61,423 nucleotides of DNA from NCBI GenBank assembly GCA_005777825.1, contig SXLB01000026.1, positions 1 through 61,423 on the forward strand. Reading direction: 5' to 3'. Position 1 is the first letter of the stretch. Each line of letters opens with the position of its first letter. The notes beneath the pieces are model-generated. The model saw only the letters and a list, made by a program, of their open reading frames with translations. It did no database searches and was not told the origin of the DNA. Positions 1-7,384 of this stretch are shown here, piece after piece. The translations under genes and the position numbers were made by a program. The stretch comes from Methylotenera sp. GTDB lineage: Bacteria; Pseudomonadota; Gammaproteobacteria; Burkholderiales; Methylophilaceae.

Positions 1-419
1 AGCAAGAAATTGAAGCGGCGGCCAAGTCTGCCCAAATTCACGATTTCATTAGCCGTTTACCCAAAGGTTATGACACGGATGTCGGCGAACGCGGGCTCAA
101 GTTATCCGGAGGCGAAAAGCAGCGCGTGGCCATAGCCAGAACCCTGTTAAAAAATCCAGCCTTATTGGTGTTTGATGAAGCGACATCGGCATTGGATTCC
201 GAAACCGAACGCTCCATACAAAAAGAATTAAATGAGCTGGCTAAAAACCGTACCACGCTGATTATTGCCCACCGTTTGTCCACCATCACCCACGCCCATC
301 AAATCTTTGTCATGGCTGAAGGTAAAATTATCGAGCGGGGCACGCACGAAGCATTGTTGGCCTTAGGTTTGTCTTATGCCGAAATGTGGCGAGCCCAACA
401 ATCGCAAAGTCAGGCTTGA
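1..419 (+). CDS. ABC exporter, C-terminal part of the ATP-binding domain (Atm1/HMT-like), 5'-truncated by the window
   Basis: Only the last ~138 residues are present; the first whole codon is at position 3. The fragment covers the second half of an ABC ATPase. It has the signature LSGGEKQR preceded by GERGLK, Walker B with [12 protein letters not shown], and the switch histidine in [28 protein letters not shown] is typical of the Atm1/ABCB7/heavy-metal half-transporter branch, in which a membrane domain is fused upstream. Such exporters move glutathione- or metal-linked substrates across the inner membrane. An MsbA-like lipid exporter is a less likely alternative, and the missing membrane half would decide. 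The gene is convergent with msrB, with 17 bp between the stop codons and no clear terminator. Confidence 0.85.
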   Translation, partial: QEIEAAAKSAQIHDFISRLPKGYDTDVGERGLKLSGGEKQRVAIARTLLKNPALLVFDEATSALDSETERSIQKELNELAKNRTTLIIAHRLSTITHAHQIFVMAEGKIIERGTHEALLALGLSYAEMWRAQQSQSQA

Positions 420-436
420 GCTATATAAATCAGCAA

Positions 437-880
437 TTAGCCCTGACGTTTCAATGAGAGTGCATTGACGCAATAACGCAATTTGCTAGGGGCGGGACCA
501 TCAGGAAAGACATGACCTAAATGGGCATCGCAGCAGTTGCAGGTAATTTCCACGCGCATGCGATTTAGGCTGTCGTCATTAAAGTAGGCCACGCTATTTG
601 GTTTAATCGGTTGCGTAAAAGAAGGCCAGCCTGTGCCAGAATCAAACTTTACCGTTGAATCAAACAGCAGGGTATCGCAGCACGCACAAGAATACATGCC
701 GGGCTCAAAGTGAGTGCACATGGGAGAGCTAAAGGGGCGCTCGGTACCAGCGTTGCGCGTTACCTCGAAGACTTCATGGGACAGTAAAGCGCGCCATTGC
801 TCGCCGGTTTTAACCACGCGTTGATCCGAAGTGGGGTTACCTTGTGTTACAAATTTTTCAATATCTTGCCATGTAAGCAT
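437..880 (-). CDS. msrB: peptide-methionine (R)-S-oxide reductase MsrB
   Basis: This enzyme reduces the R epimer of methionine sulfoxide in proteins. The 147 residues match the usual length for a single-domain MsrB. Two zinc-binding CxxC pairs are visible (CACC near residue 85 and CNCC near 115). HLGHVFPDGP follows, and the catalytic cysteine lies in RYCVNALSL near the C terminus, where many homologues have RYCINSASL. There is no signal peptide, so the protein is cytosolic. It has its own transcription unit between the tRNA-Asn terminator and the convergent ABC gene. MsrP/MsrQ near 52 kb would handle the periplasm, so the window encodes methionine-sulfoxide repair for both compartments. Confidence 0.97.
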   Translation of the reverse strand: MLTWQDIEKFVTQGNPTSDQRVVKTGEQWRALLSHEVFEVTRNAGTERPFSSPMCTHFEPGMYSCACCDTLLFDSTVKFDSGTGWPSFTQPIKPNSVAYFNDDSLNRMRVEITCNCCDAHLGHVFPDGPAPSKLRYCVNALSLKRQG

Positions 881-975
881 TTTAATTTTTCCATTTAGTA
901 AAGGCTAGAATATACCTTCAGATGAGGTTTTTAAAAACTAGTTCGGTGTTGGCGTGTCATTTTTAGCAGGCAAGA

Positions 976-1003
976 AAAAGCCCCGCATTTCTGCAGGGCT
1001 TTT
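976..1003 (-). terminator. Rho-independent terminator after tRNA-Asn
   Basis: On the minus strand the arms AAAAGCCC and GGGCTTTT form an 8-bp stem, extended inside by a GC-rich loop region, and a T-run follows. It begins 7 nt beyond the encoded CCA end of tRNA-Asn. Confidence 0.85.
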
Positions 1004-1010
1004 AAATTTT

Positions 1011-1086
1011 TGGCTCCTCGACCTGGGCTCGAACCAGGGACACACGGATTAACAGTCCGTTGCTCTACCGACTGAGCTATCGAGGA
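1011..1086 (-). tRNA. tRNA-Asn (anticodon GTT)
   Basis: The minus strand gives a full 76-nt cloverleaf with encoded CCA. The acceptor is TCCTCGA pairing with TCGAGGA, the anticodon stem is ACGGA/TCCGT, and the loop CTGTTAA gives anticodon GTT. The T arm contains GGTTCGAGCC. It lies 75 nt downstream of the aminotransferase on the same strand but has its own good promoter. Confidence 0.98.
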
Positions 1087-1101
1087 ATCGGTGAAGGCGT
1101 G

Positions 1102-1130
1102 ATATTAAGGTTTAAGCGTCTTTTGGTCAA
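1102..1130 (-). promoter_or_regulatory. sigma-70 promoter of tRNA-Asn
   Basis: The minus strand reads TTGACC (plus 1125-1130), a 17-nt spacer and TAATAT (plus 1102-1107), followed by CACGCC. The predicted start is about 9 nt upstream of the mature tRNA. The -35 lies within the loop of a 9-bp inverted repeat (1111-1147). Confidence 0.75.
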
Positions 1131-1147
1131 TAACTAAAACGCTTAAA
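1111..1147. repeat. inverted repeat spanning the tRNA-Asn -35 region
   Basis: TTTAAGCGT (1111-1119) and ACGCTTAAA (1139-1147) are perfect 9-bp arms separated by 19 nt. The repeat lies between the aminotransferase stop codon and tRNA-Asn. No T-run follows on the minus strand, so it is not a classic terminator. It could be an operator or an mRNA 3' hairpin. Confidence 0.6.
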
Positions 1148-1161
1148 TTGAAAAATTAATT

Positions 1162-2382
1162 TTATGCTAAGGCTTTTTCTATGCGGTCCAGCGCGTTTTG
1201 CAGGTTTTCCATGGAGGTCGCAAAAGAGATTCGAAAGTAACCTTCTGCACCGAATGCCGAACCAGGAACAACAGCCACATCAAATTTTTCCAGCAAGTAT
1301 TCTGCGAAGGCCATGTCGCTAGGCGCGCTGATTTTGCCTTGTTTGAAAAGTGTATTGATGGCAGCGCGGGCATCAGGGAAGGCATAAAACGCTCCGCCTG
1401 CCATGAGGCAACTTAATCCTGGCATTTGATTAAAGCGGTTTACCACGTATTGGTGACGTTCTTTGAATGCGCTAACCATGGGCGTGATGCACGACTGAGG
1501 GCCTTCTAGTGCTGCTTGGGCGGCGACTTGCGAGATGGATGTGGCGTTGCTGGTGGATTGCGATTGCAAGATCTCCATAGCCTTAATGATGTAGGCGGGG
1601 CCGGCGGCGTAACCTATGCGCCAACCGGTCATGGAATAGGCTTTGGATACCCCATTTAGCACTATGCAGCGGTCTTTAAGTGCCGGTGTGGCATTCAGTA
1701 TGTTGTAGAAGGGTTTGCCGGTTAAATTGACGTGTTCGTACATGTCATCGGTGGCCACTAACACGTGTGGGTGTTTTAACAAAACATCGCCCAAGGCTTT
1801 TAACTCATCCAAGCTGTAAACGGCACCGGTCGGGTTGGACGGCGAGTTGATCATGAAGATTTTTGTTTTTGCCGTAATCGCCGCTTCCAGTTGCGCAGGT
1901 AAGAGTTTAAAGCCCTGTTCTATGCCACATTCGATAATGACAGGTTTGGCTTCTGCTACCAGTGCAATGTCAGCGTAGGATACCCAATACGGGGCCGGTA
2001 TGATGACTTCGTCGCCCTTGTTAAGTACCGCTAGGCACAAATTAAATATAGTCTGTTTGCCCCCAACGCCAACGATCACTTCGTTTAATGCGTAATCAAA
2101 ACCGTTTTCATTTTTGAATTTATTAACGATGGCTTTTTTTAAGCCAGGGATACCGGCTACTGGGGTGTATTTTGTGAAGCCGTTGTCTATGGCTAACTTG
2201 GCGGCATCCTTGATGTGCTGTGGGGTATCAAAATCCGGTTCGCCGGCGGCCAGGCCAATGATAGGCCTGCCTTCGGCTTTGTACTTACCGGCTTTTGCCG
2301 TGATGGCAAGGGTGGGGGACTCTTTGATGGATAGAACGCGTTTGGATAAGATCGAGGCTGGATTCACTGCGGATGATGACAA
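1162..2382 (-). CDS. aspC: class I/II pyridoxal-phosphate aminotransferase, aspartate aminotransferase type
   Basis: The protein interconverts aspartate and oxaloacetate with glutamate/2-oxoglutarate. From the chosen TTG start it has 406 residues, close to the ~400 usual for the Ib subfamily (thermophile/rhizobial-type AspAT). It shows LAAGEPDFDTP near the N terminus, APYWVSY, the NSPSNPTG loop, the PLP lysine in GVSKAYSMTGWRIGY (about residue 250), and RISFATS near the end. The frame is open back to an ATG at 2493, but that ATG lies inside the preceding gene's terminator. AAGGA stands 8 nt before the TTG at 2382. ATG 2439 lacks a Shine-Dalgarno. GTG at 2361 is another possibility. Substrate specificity (Asp versus aromatic or prephenate) cannot be settled from sequence alone. 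Confidence 0.93.
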   Translation of the reverse strand: MSSSAVNPASILSKRVLSIKESPTLAITAKAGKYKAEGRPIIGLAAGEPDFDTPQHIKDAAKLAIDNGFTKYTPVAGIPGLKKAIVNKFKNENGFDYALNEVIVGVGGKQTIFNLCLAVLNKGDEVIIPAPYWVSYADIALVAEAKPVIIECGIEQGFKLLPAQLEAAITAKTKIFMINSPSNPTGAVYSLDELKALGDVLLKHPHVLVATDDMYEHVNLTGKPFYNILNATPALKDRCIVLNGVSKAYSMTGWRIGYAAGPAYIIKAMEILQSQSTSNATSISQVAAQAALEGPQSCITPMVSAFKERHQYVVNRFNQMPGLSCLMAGGAFYAFPDARAAINTLFKQGKISAPSDMAFAEYLLEKFDVAVVPGSAFGAEGYFRISFATSMENLQNALDRIEKALA

Positions 2383-2478
2383 AATGGGCGTCCTTAAAAC
2401 AATTTGTGCTGTGGATTGAGTAGACGTTATTTTAACCATAAATGGCATGATTAGGAACAAGGTAGAAACAGTAGGCAG

Positions 2479-2506
2479 AAAAAAGGGCTGCATGTTTGCA
2501 GCCCTT
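2479..2506 (-). terminator. Rho-independent terminator of the trypsin-like gene
   Basis: AAGGGCTGC (2483-2491) and GCAGCCCTT (2498-2506) form a perfect 9-bp stem with a 6-nt loop. On the minus strand a T-run follows the stem. It lies 20 nt after the protease stop codon. Confidence 0.92.
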
Positions 2507-2525
2507 GTTGCCTAACTGTATTAGC

Positions 2526-3536
2526 TTAACATTCCTTATTGCAACCTAAGCTAGCGCTGTATTCATCGGCCAAGTTGGGGTCTATTTTGGCGATGGCTAT
2601 GTTGATGGTGTGCATGCTTTGCGTGTCGCCTTTTAGTTTAGCTATTACGCCTAATCTGAATAAGGATGCCGTGTTGCCACTGTCTAATAAGGCAGATTGT
2701 TTGTAAGATTTTTCTGCGTCATCCATTTTATTTAGGTTTTCCTGCGCATTACCTAGCTCGTACCATGCGTCAGAATTTTTGGAATCGGCGTCTATCCATT
2801 TTTGCGAGATTTGTTCTAGGCGTGGCCAATCTTGATTAATTTCGGGTATGGCGATTTGCATGAAGTAAGGCTTGTTCTTGTCTTCTTCTTCCCAGAAGGC
2901 TTTGCCTACGACTGGGAATACCGTTTCAACCGGTAATTTTTCTAAATTAGCCAACCATTCTATGGGTAGGGAGTAAAAGTAGGCTTGGCGGCCTGGTGTT
3001 TTAAAAGTATTGATGCCCAATAAATTACCGTCCATGTCAAAAATGCCGCTGCCGCTAGCACCCATGCGAAACTGCGCGGTGCTCCGGATCACGTGAGAAC
3101 CCTCAAAATTGTAGGTGGATTTAATCACACCCATGGAGGTTAGCGGATTGGGTACGCCGTTAGAGTGGCCTATGGACAATACTTCTTTTCCACGATTTAG
3201 GTTTTGATTCTTAAGGATGACCGCGGGCTTAAACGGCAAGTTGCTGGCAGTGATGAGACACAAGTCATGCCAGCGGTCCGCTTGCACCGAGGTGATGGAA
3301 TAAGTGTCTTCGCCTCTGGCTATCCACGGTTGTTTGGTGCTGCGAAAAATGTGGCAATTGGTCAACACTTTGTTGGTGGCCACCACCACGCCTGAGCCAT
3401 ACGCTAGCCCGCCGTTTTCGTTGTAACCACGCACCATGACCACGGCTTGGGTGGCAGCGAGTATTTTTTCTTGATCAATTGCATGAGCCGGTTGAATGGC
3501 AAATAACAGCGATAGAACTAGAACGTATTGACGCAT
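2526..3536 (-). CDS. secreted trypsin-like serine protease with C-terminal TPR repeats
   Basis: The protein has 336 residues. Residues 1-19 form a Sec signal peptide ending AHA. Residues 25-200 are a chymotrypsin/DegP-like fold with His62 (TNCHIF), Asp91 (WHDLCLI) and Ser161 (GASGSGIF), so the catalytic triad is intact. Residues ~240-325 contain two or three TPR-like helical repeats (DAWYELGNAQENLNKMDDAE, then ASLFRLGVIAKLKGD). No PDZ domain is present, so it is not a standard DegP/DegQ. The location is periplasmic. The substrate and role are unknown; a quality-control or envelope-processing role is only inference. It is a single-gene unit with its own terminator, divergent from uvrB. Confidence 0.85.
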   Translation of the reverse strand: MRQYVLVLSLLFAIQPAHAIDQEKILAATQAVVMVRGYNENGGLAYGSGVVVATNKVLTNCHIFRSTKQPWIARGEDTYSITSVQADRWHDLCLITASNLPFKPAVILKNQNLNRGKEVLSIGHSNGVPNPLTSMGVIKSTYNFEGSHVIRSTAQFRMGASGSGIFDMDGNLLGINTFKTPGRQAYFYSLPIEWLANLEKLPVETVFPVVGKAFWEEEDKNKPYFMQIAIPEINQDWPRLEQISQKWIDADSKNSDAWYELGNAQENLNKMDDAEKSYKQSALLDSGNTASLFRLGVIAKLKGDTQSMHTINIAIAKIDPNLADEYSASLGCNKEC

Positions 3537-3680
3537 GGGGCTTCCAATGCAAATTTAAGATTTATAAAAAACAACATGCAGACAGACTCCCATACTATGG
3601 CAAAGTTCTAAAATTAATTGTTGGCGATCATTGTTAATTTTGCTGTTAAAATCGCCCCATTAAAATCTTTGAAGAACGCT

Positions 3681-5714
3681 GTGTTTCATACCTTTCCCAA
3701 CAGTTTGTATCAATTGTATCAGCCGTTTGAGCCGGCTGGTGATCAGCCACAAGCCATAGAAAAATTAACGCAAGGTGTGAACGATGGCTTGAAGTTTCAA
3801 ACTTTATTGGGCGTGACCGGTTCGGGTAAAACCTACACCATGGCCAATGTGATTGCCCGAACAGGTAGGCCAGCCATCGTCATGGCGCCAAATAAAACCT
3901 TGGCGGCGCAGTTGTACAGTGAGTTTAGAGAGTTTTTTCCTAACAATTCGGTGGAGTATTTCGTTTCTTATTACGATTATTACCAGCCTGAAGCTTACGT
4001 GCCTTCCCGTGATTTGTTCATAGAAAAAGATTCCAGCATTAATGAGCACATAGAACAGATGCGCCTCTCCGCCACTAAGGCTTTGTTAGAGCGCGAAGAC
4101 AGCATCATCGTGGCCACCGTTTCGGCTATTTACGGCATAGGCGACCCGGTTGATTACCATGGCATGGTCTTGCACGTGCAGCAAGGTGAAAAGATCGCGC
4201 AACGCGACATGATCTCGCGTTTGGTGGGCATGCAATACGATAGAAACGAATTTGATTTTGGCCGAGGCACATTCCGTGTGCGCGGTGACGTGATCGATGT
4301 GTTTCCTGCAGAGAACAATGAAACCGCGGTGCGCATCTCCTTGTTTGATGACGAGGTTGAATCAATCACTTTATTTGACCCTTTGACCGGTCAAGTGTTT
4401 AATAAAATTCCCCGTTACACGGTTTACCCATCCAGCCATTACGTGACGCCACGTGAGACCACGGTGAGGGCCATGGAAAAAATTAAGCACGAGCTTAAAG
4501 ATAGGGTGGATTTCTACATTAAAACAGGTAAATTGGTTGAGGCTGCGCGCATCGAGCAGCGCACGCGATTTGATCTAGAAATGCTTAACGAGATTGGCTT
4601 TTGTAAAGGCATAGAAAACTACTCGCGCCATTTGTCCGGTCGCAATCCAGGCGATCCGCCGCCTACGCTGATCGACTATTTGCCGGCGCATGCCTTGATG
4701 ATTATTGATGAAAGCCATGTGACGGTGCCGCAAGTAGGCGCAATGTATAAGGGCGATAAGTCGCGTAAGGAAAATTTAGTTGATTACGGTTGGCGCTTGC
4801 CTTCGGCTTTGGATAATCGGCCCTTAAAGTTTGAAGAGTTCGAGCAGATTATGCGGCAATGCGTGTTTGTATCCGCCACCCCATCGGAATACGAGAACCA
4901 GCACCAACAGCAAGTGGTGGAAATGATAGCCAGACCCACGGGCTTGGTTGACCCGCCGGTTATCGTTAAGCCGGCCGATACTCAAGTGGACGATTTGCTC
5001 GGCGAGATTAAATTGCGCGTGGCGGTCGGTGAGCGGGTCTTGGCCACCACGTTGACCAAACGCATGGCGGAAGATTTAACCGATTATTTGAGTGAACACG
5101 GCATTAAGGTGCGTTATTTGCACAGTGACATTGACACGGTAGAGCGCGTAGAAATCATACGCGATTTACGCTTGGGCGAATTCGATGTCTTAGTCGGCAT
5201 TAATTTGTTGCGTGAAGGCCTGGATATACCCGAAGTATCGTTGGTGGCTGTGCTGGATGCCGATAAAGAAGGTTTTTTACGCTCCGAGCGTTCGCTGATA
5301 CAAACATCCGGCCGAGCTGCGCGTAACTTAAATGGCTTGGTCATTTTCTACGCTAATCAGATCACCCGCAGCATGAAGGCAGCCATGGATGAAATGGAGC
5401 GCAGGCGAGGGGTGCAATTGGCCTTTAATGCGGCCAATGGCATCGTGCCTAAAGGCATAAGCAAGCGCATCAAAGACATCATAGATGGCGTTTATGACAA
5501 AGACGAAGCCTTGCGTGAGCGCAAAGTGCTGCAGGAACAAGCCAATTACGAATCGCTGACTGAGAAACAGATGGCTAAAGAACTGAAGCGTTTGGAAAAA
5601 GCCATGCACGATAGCGCCAAAAACTTGGAGTTTGAGAAAGCCGCCGATTACCGAGATCAACTTAAAACGCTGCGCACAAAATTCTTTGGCGCAGAAATGC
5701 CGGACTTGGTCTAA
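3681..5714 (+). CDS. uvrB: excinuclease ABC subunit B
   Basis: This is the damage-verification helicase of nucleotide excision repair, acting with UvrA and UvrC. Visible parts are [12 protein letters not shown], Walker A GVTGSGKT (about residue 45), the beta-hairpin region [15 protein letters not shown], helicase motifs DESHVT and [25 protein letters not shown], and a C-terminal UVR domain ([13 protein letters not shown]). I chose the GTG at 3681 (677 residues, family-typical). The frame runs back to 3618 but that adds an unconserved 21-residue stretch. The next operon starts 190 bp downstream. Confidence 0.97.
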   Translation: MFHTFPNSLYQLYQPFEPAGDQPQAIEKLTQGVNDGLKFQTLLGVTGSGKTYTMANVIARTGRPAIVMAPNKTLAAQLYSEFREFFPNNSVEYFVSYYDYYQPEAYVPSRDLFIEKDSSINEHIEQMRLSATKALLEREDSIIVATVSAIYGIGDPVDYHGMVLHVQQGEKIAQRDMISRLVGMQYDRNEFDFGRGTFRVRGDVIDVFPAENNETAVRISLFDDEVESITLFDPLTGQVFNKIPRYTVYPSSHYVTPRETTVRAMEKIKHELKDRVDFYIKTGKLVEAARIEQRTRFDLEMLNEIGFCKGIENYSRHLSGRNPGDPPPTLIDYLPAHALMIIDESHVTVPQVGAMYKGDKSRKENLVDYGWRLPSALDNRPLKFEEFEQIMRQCVFVSATPSEYENQHQQQVVEMIARPTGLVDPPVIVKPADTQVDDLLGEIKLRVAVGERVLATTLTKRMAEDLTDYLSEHGIKVRYLHSDIDTVERVEIIRDLRLGEFDVLVGINLLREGLDIPEVSLVAVLDADKEGFLRSERSLIQTSGRAARNLNGLVIFYANQITRSMKAAMDEMERRRGVQLAFNAANGIVPKGISKRIKDIIDGVYDKDEALRERKVLQEQANYESLTEKQMAKELKRLEKAMHDSAKNLEFEKAADYRDQLKTLRTKFFGAEMPDLV

Positions 5715-5749
5715 AACTACCCGTTAACTGCCCGAGGCATGAATAGTGT

Positions 5750-5778
5750 TTGATTAGTGCGCAGCTTTTGTCTATAAT
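5750..5778 (+). promoter_or_regulatory. sigma-70 promoter of the rpsF-priB-rpsR-rplI operon
   Basis: TTGATT (5750-5755), exactly 17 nt, then TATAAT (5773-5778), followed at once by the GC-rich CGCGCGC. A GC-rich discriminator after a strong -10 is characteristic of growth-rate/ppGpp-controlled translation genes. The leader to rpsF is about 120 nt. Confidence 0.85.
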
Positions 5779-5903
5779 CGCGCGCTTGCTTGGTAATCTT
5801 ATTCAGGCATGCAGTAAATTAACCTTGTCACACTGCACGATTGATTTGCGTTTTATCCATGATGAAGCGCTTTGCAGGTGGCTTATATCCAAAAGGAGTA
5901 CTA

Positions 5904-6290
5904 ATGAGACATTATGAACTAGTGTTTATCGTCCATCCGGACCAAAGCGAACAAGTGCCAGCGATGATAGAGCGTTACCGCACGCTAATCACTGCTAGCG
6001 GCGGTGCAGTGCACCGTCTAGAAGACTGGGGTCGCCGTCAACTTGCTTACCCTATCCAAAAAATCCACAAAGCACACTATGTGTTAATGAACATCGAGTG
6101 CAATCTTGAAGTGCTAGCCGAATTAGAGCATGGCTTCAAATTTAACGATGCTGTGTTACGTCATTTAATGATGTCAACAAAAACAGCCGTGACTGCCCCT
6201 TCACCGATGATGAAAGAAGAAAAATCAAAATCCGTGTTGAGCCGTGATGGTGCACCAGTAGCCGCTGACGCTACCGAGGTGGCAGCATAA
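5904..6290 (+). CDS. rpsF: 30S ribosomal protein S6
   Basis: S6 binds the platform of the 30S subunit as a heterodimer with S18, encoded two genes downstream. The protein has 128 residues, starting [14 protein letters not shown], with [21 protein letters not shown] in the middle. The C-terminal tail is rich in Ala, Lys and Ser. The start is fixed by AAAAGGAG 5 nt before the ATG. An upstream in-frame extension to 5841 is not conserved. First gene of rpsF-priB-rpsR-rplI. In many bacteria S6-S18 binds this operon's own leader; I did not resolve such a motif here. Confidence 0.97.
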   Translation: MRHYELVFIVHPDQSEQVPAMIERYRTLITASGGAVHRLEDWGRRQLAYPIQKIHKAHYVLMNIECNLEVLAELEHGFKFNDAVLRHLMMSTKTAVTAPSPMMKEEKSKSVLSRDGAPVAADATEVAA

Positions 6291-6293
6291 GCT

Positions 6294-6578
6294 TTGAATA
6301 AACTGGTGTTGCAAGCTGAAGTTGTGCATACAGAGCCGCTTCGCTACACGCCAGCAGGCATACCGTTGTTAAGTGTTGTATTGCGTCATGCATCCGAGCA
6401 AATGGAAGCGGGCATGAGGCGTAAGGTGGAGTGCGAAGTCAATGCGGTTACTTTAGGTGACTTGGCATTGCAAGGTCTAGCAATAGGGTCACGCATACGC
6501 GCCATTGGTTTTTTAACCAGACGCAGCCTTAAAAGCACGCAATTGGTGATGCACATTAACCATATAGAAAATATTTAG
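6294..6578 (+). CDS. priB: primosomal replication protein N (PriB)
   Basis: PriB is a dimeric OB-fold single-strand DNA-binding protein that bridges PriA and DnaT or the helicase loader at stalled forks. The 94 residues include LRYTPAGIPLLSVVLRH and a C-terminal strand QLVMHINHIENI typical of the family. The TTG start lies 3 nt after the rpsF stop, so translation is probably coupled. The position between rpsF and rpsR is the classical beta/gammaproteobacterial arrangement. ATG is absent at the N terminus; the TTG reading gives MNKLVLQAEV, which aligns with known PriB starts. Confidence 0.93.
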   Translation: MNKLVLQAEVVHTEPLRYTPAGIPLLSVVLRHASEQMEAGMRRKVECEVNAVTLGDLALQGLAIGSRIRAIGFLTRRSLKSTQLVMHINHIENI

Positions 6579-6587
6579 GAGTTCAAG

Positions 6588-6818
6588 ATGGCAAGAGAAA
6601 TGTACAAACGCCGCCGTTACTGCCGTTTTTCAGCAGAAGGCATCAAGCAAGTAGACTACAAAGACGTGGATTTGCTTAAAGATTTTATTTCTGAAAATGC
6701 AAAGATCATTCCAGCTCGTATGACAGGCACTAAAGCCCGTTATCAACGCCAATTAACGACTGCAGTTAAACTTGCACGTTTCTTAGCTTTGCTTCCATAC
6801 ACAGACAAACACCAATAA
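6588..6818 (+). CDS. rpsR: 30S ribosomal protein S18
   Basis: 76 residues. It begins [18 protein letters not shown] and contains the conserved [21 protein letters not shown] and RYQRQL segments that contact S6 and 16S rRNA. GGAG stands 7 nt upstream of the ATG. Third gene of the rpsF operon; the 9-bp gap after priB suggests coupling. Confidence 0.98.
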   Translation: MAREMYKRRRYCRFSAEGIKQVDYKDVDLLKDFISENAKIIPARMTGTKARYQRQLTTAVKLARFLALLPYTDKHQ

Positions 6819-6830
6819 TCGGAGGCTACC

Positions 6831-7280
6831 ATGCAAGTTATTTTATTAGAAAAAGTGGGTAACCTAGGTAATTTAGGTGACATCGTTAAAGTTAAAGATG
6901 GCTACGGCCGTAACTTTTTAATTCCTCAAGGTAAAGCTAAGCGTGCAACCGAAGCCAATAAAGCTGAAATCGCTGCACGCCGTGTGGAATTGGAAAAACA
7001 ACAAGCTGCCATTTTGGCTGCGGCGCAAGCACGCGGTGAAAAATTGGCTAATTTCGTGGTAAGCATCGCGCAAAAAGCCGGTGTGGATGGCCGTCTATTC
7101 GGTTCAGTTACTAACGGTGACATTGCCGAATCATTGGTGGCACAAGGTTTTGAAGTAACTAAAGCTTTGGTGCGTATGCCTGATGGACCATTAAAAACCA
7201 TAGGCGATCATGCTGTGACCGTGGCCTTGCATCACGATGTGGTGGTGGGCATTACTGTTACTGTGGTAGCCGAAGCCTAA
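6831..7280 (+). CDS. rplI: 50S ribosomal protein L9
   Basis: 149 residues. The N-terminal domain begins [25 protein letters not shown] and has [13 protein letters not shown], a long connecting helix follows (about residues 42-75), and the C-terminal rRNA-binding domain has DGRLFGSVT and [14 protein letters not shown] stands just upstream. Last gene of the operon, followed by a strong hairpin terminator. Confidence 0.98.
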   Translation: MQVILLEKVGNLGNLGDIVKVKDGYGRNFLIPQGKAKRATEANKAEIAARRVELEKQQAAILAAAQARGEKLANFVVSIAQKAGVDGRLFGSVTNGDIAESLVAQGFEVTKALVRMPDGPLKTIGDHAVTVALHHDVVVGITVTVVAEA

Positions 7281-7317
7281 GTCTAAAAACCTTGGATTTA
7301 AGCTAGCACTGCAAATC

Positions 7318-7345
7318 AAAAAAGGCTACTTCGGTAGCCTTTTTT
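7318..7345 (+). terminator. Rho-independent terminator after rplI
   Basis: GGCTAC and GTAGCC pair around a TTCG tetraloop (7330-7333). The stem is flanked by six A upstream and six T downstream, so it can work in both directions. Confidence 0.95.
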
Positions 7346-7346
7346 G

Positions 7347-7377
7347 TTGGGTAATCTTAGTGGTTATTCAGTATAAT
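7347..7377 (+). promoter_or_regulatory. candidate dnaB promoter
   Basis: A perfect TATAAT lies at 7372-7377. TTGGGT at 7347-7352 would give a long 19-nt spacer. The predicted start falls on or within 1-2 nt of the dnaB ATG (7385), which has no Shine-Dalgarno. Confidence 0.45.
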
Positions 7378-7384
7378 TGGCAGC

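Noticed and set aside
926-937. 12-bp palindrome of T and A runs (GTTTTTAAAAAC) upstream of msrB
   Set aside because: Low-complexity T/A symmetry arises easily by chance in AT-rich gaps.
2383-2493. N-terminal extension of the aminotransferase
   Set aside because: It starts inside a clear terminator hairpin and is not like any family N terminus; the TTG at 2382 has a Shine-Dalgarno.
5841-5903. Upstream in-frame extension of S6
   Set aside because: It is not conserved and it contains the AAAAGGAG Shine-Dalgarno for the true ATG at 5904.
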